Below are positions 5,069-6,614 of a stretch of DNA of 6,614 nt, piece by piece. The translations under genes and the position numbers were made by a program. Positions within the stretch are counted from its first letter, which is position 1, and each line of letters starts with the position of its first letter. The notes under the pieces were generated by a model that saw nothing but the letters and a program-made list of their open reading frames with translations, was not told where the DNA came from and did not search any database. The stretch is from Solirubrobacteraceae bacterium (GTDB lineage: Bacteria > Actinomycetota > Thermoleophilia > Solirubrobacterales > Solirubrobacteraceae), in the NCBI GenBank assembly GCA_025935735.1, contig JAICUS010000349.1, forward strand, positions 1 to 6,614, given 5' to 3'.

Positions 5069-6614
5069 ACGTCAGCGTCCGGCTGTAGCTGCCGGTCCGC
5101 AACGGGTCGTGCGCGCCGATGTGCTGCGCGAACGCGATCGCCACCGGGTCATTGGACACCGGAGCCGTCCACGACGCCTTCGACAACGACACCTGCAGCG
5201 GATCCGGCAGCGTGAACGCGCCGTTGGCCAGATGCCCGGGGTCGGACACGCTGAGCGTCGCGTCACCGGCCGTGGAGGTCACGGTCGCCGTCGTCGACGC
5301 CGTGTAGGTGTGGTCCACGCCCGGCGCGAACGCCCCAAAGCTCGCCGGCGCGCCGAGCGACAGCGACAGCGTCGCGGGCACGGTCCCGCCGACTGTGCCG
5401 TCCGCGGCGGTCAGCTCCGCCTGCCGATACGGCGTCAGCACGACCGGCCCGACCAGGCCGTAGTTCTGGATGACGCCGCGGTTGCGGACCGCGGTGTCGA
5501 GCGCGGCCAGGCGGTTGTTGAACGTGGTGGCCACCCGCACGGCGATGGTGTTCGCCCCCGCGTGCAGGTACGGCCCGACGTCGACGACCGGATCGATCTG
5601 GTCGACGCCGACCGACTTCCCGTTGACCGTGAGCGCGAACGTGTCGGTGACGCGGCCGAGGCTGAGCGTCGCGCCGTAGCTCGCGTCCCAGCCGGACGGG
5701 AGGTCCACCGTCGTCGTGTAGGTCCCGATCCCGGACGCGTTCGCCAGCTGCGGGATGTCCGGCCACGGCTTCAGGCCCGCGAGGTCGAGCGAGACGGGGA
5801 TCTTGTCGGTCAGCGTGCCGGCGTCGCCGAGCGTCCCGTACGGGTTCCGCGGCTGCCAGTCCTCGGCGTCGAGGTGCCACGTCGCGCCGGTGAGGTCGAT
5901 CGGCGCCGGTGCCGCCGCCAGCGTCGTGGTCACCGTCGTGCCGTTGTCGAGCGTGGTCGTGTACGTGCCGGCGTTCGCGGCGCGCACGAGGATCGTGTCG
6001 CCGGACTGCGCCGCGCCGTCCGCGGTCGTGCTCGCCACCGAGTGGGCCGGACGGGCGAGGCCCAGGCTCTGCGGATCGTCGCTGAGCGCGATGACCGTCG
6101 TGGCGTCGCGGCCCAGCCGGACCCGCACCGTCACCGTGTCGCCGCTGCGCGTGTACTGGGCGATCGGCGCGATCCGGCCGGTGGACGTGTCGAGCGTGTA
6201 CGGCGCGCCCTGGCCCTCCAGCGTCACGTGCGTGTCGACGGCGGCGCCGGTGGCCATGCACGGGTTGATCCCCGGCGTGGCGGTGTAGCGGCACGCCGCC
6301 GGCTCCTCATAGAGGTTCGACGGGTTCTGGCCGAAGACGCCGGTGCTGCCCGGGTAGGCGTCCACGCCCTCGTTCCACAGCCAGTAGTAGTTCGTGCTGG
6401 TCGCGGCGTCGTAGCGGCGGACGCTCAGCAGCGAGGTCGGGGCGGCCGGCTTGGCGGCCGGCTGGATGCCGAGCTGCGCGAGCTCGCCCGGCACGTCCGC
6501 CTCGCTCGCCACCTGGGCCGCGGACGGCTGCGCCAGGATCTGGGCGACGAGGCCGTTCAGCGTCGCGTCATCGGACGCCGGCATCCCGGCCGTGCCCGTC
6601 GGCGCGCCGACGAA
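5043..6614 (-). CDS. Large secreted-type glycoside hydrolase-like protein (GH106/GH2-like architecture), C-terminal part
   Basis: A partial gene: the frame is open to the right edge (523 codons visible), so the ATG at 6584 is probably internal and the N-terminal catalytic region is missing from view. Numbering here counts from that ATG. An Ala/Pro-rich linker (1-50) leads to a beta-rich domain with SVRRYDAATSTNYYWLWNEG (54-73), a cysteine pair (98, 109) and VTVRVRLGRDATTVIALS, recalling the accessory domain behind GH106-type catalytic barrels. Residues about 229-390 form a GH2-type sugar-binding jelly roll: GTYTTTVDLP, then LSLGRVTDTFALTVNGKSVG, a DVGPYLHAGANTIAVRV segment and YGLVGPVVLTPYR at its end. 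Residues 391-513 are a Ser/Thr-rich beta domain (TSTAGDATLSVSDPGHLANG, then HDPLRTGSYSRTLTFTLSTT) of a kind I recall at the end of many secreted proteins from Solirubrobacter-like bacteria. Probably an extracellular polysaccharide-degrading or -binding protein, alpha-L-rhamnosidase-like at best guess. It could instead be a non-catalytic surface protein, since no catalytic residues are in view. Confidence 0.62.
   Translation of the reverse strand, partial: FVGAPTGTAGMPASDDATLNGLVAQILAQPSAAQVASEADVPGELAQLGIQPAAKPAAPTSLLSVRRYDAATSTNYYWLWNEGVDAYPGSTGVFGQNPSNLYEEPAACRYTATPGINPCMATGAAVDTHVTLEGQGAPYTLDTSTGRIAPIAQYTRSGDTVTVRVRLGRDATTVIALSDDPQSLGLARPAHSVASTTADGAAQSGDTILVRAANAGTYTTTLDNGTTVTTTLAAAPAPIDLTGATWHLDAEDWQPRNPYGTLGDAGTLTDKIPVSLDLAGLKPWPDIPQLANASGIGTYTTTVDLPSGWDASYGATLSLGRVTDTFALTVNGKSVGVDQIDPVVDVGPYLHAGANTIAVRVATTFNNRLAALDTAVRNRGVIQNYGLVGPVVLTPYRQAELTAADGTVGGTVPATLSLSLGAPASFGAFAPGVDHTYTASTTATVTSTAGDATLSVSDPGHLANGAFTLPDPLQVSLSKASWTAPVSNDPVAIAFAQHIGAHDPLRTGSYSRTLTFTLSTTNP

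Noticed and set aside
5755..6288. A 177-codon + frame opposite the right-edge gene
   Set aside because: It is antisense to a clear coding frame, with no ribosome site and no recognisable motifs.
5263..6294. A 343-codon - frame within the right-edge gene
   Set aside because: It is His/Arg/Gly/Asp-rich out-of-frame translation of the GH106/GH2-like protein, with no domains.

Overview
This window is very GC-rich, densely coding DNA from what is most likely an actinobacterium. The GC-rich codon use, the style of the ABC-2 permease, and the two secreted proteins ending in Ig-like or beta-sandwich tails recall soil lineages such as Solirubrobacterales. The lineage is inferred from recalled family resemblance, not from a search. 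No rRNA, tRNA, CRISPR array, insertion sequence, phage module or integration site was seen.

Layout, left to right. (1) The 3' end of an ABC-2 type membrane permease on + (to 679) enters from the left edge. (2) Converging on it after a 10-base gap is a secreted S1-family serine protease on - (690-1823), with a C-terminal Ig-like domain. (3) A divergent intergenic region (1824-1943) separates the protease from a secreted family 3 glycoside hydrolase on + (1944-4505). That enzyme carries an extra module of about 130 residues, which looks like a fascin-type beta-trefoil, inserted in its C-terminal alpha/beta domain. (4) A 185-base spacer (4506-4690) holds nested inverted repeats. (5) A small GNAT acetyltransferase follows on + (4691-5068). 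(6) Its 3' end overlaps by 26 bases the 3' end of a large secreted-type carbohydrate-active protein on - (5043 to the right edge). Only the C-terminal accessory domains of that protein lie in the window. A perfect 11-bp GC hairpin (5003-5031) sits next to this overlap.

The four large genes mostly act at or across the cell envelope. The GH3 enzyme would release sugars from plant or microbial polysaccharides, probably xylo- or gluco-oligosaccharides. The partial gene at the right edge looks like the tail of a multi-domain glycoside hydrolase of GH106/GH2-like architecture. The protease would act on extracellular protein. This suggests a saprophytic scavenging locus, but orientations alternate (+,-,+,+,-), so this is not one operon. 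I found no convincing evidence for a wholly new system. The points most worth checking are the inserted trefoil in the GH3 enzyme, the unusual predicted S1 pocket of the protease, and the hairpin/overlap arrangement at 5001-5068.
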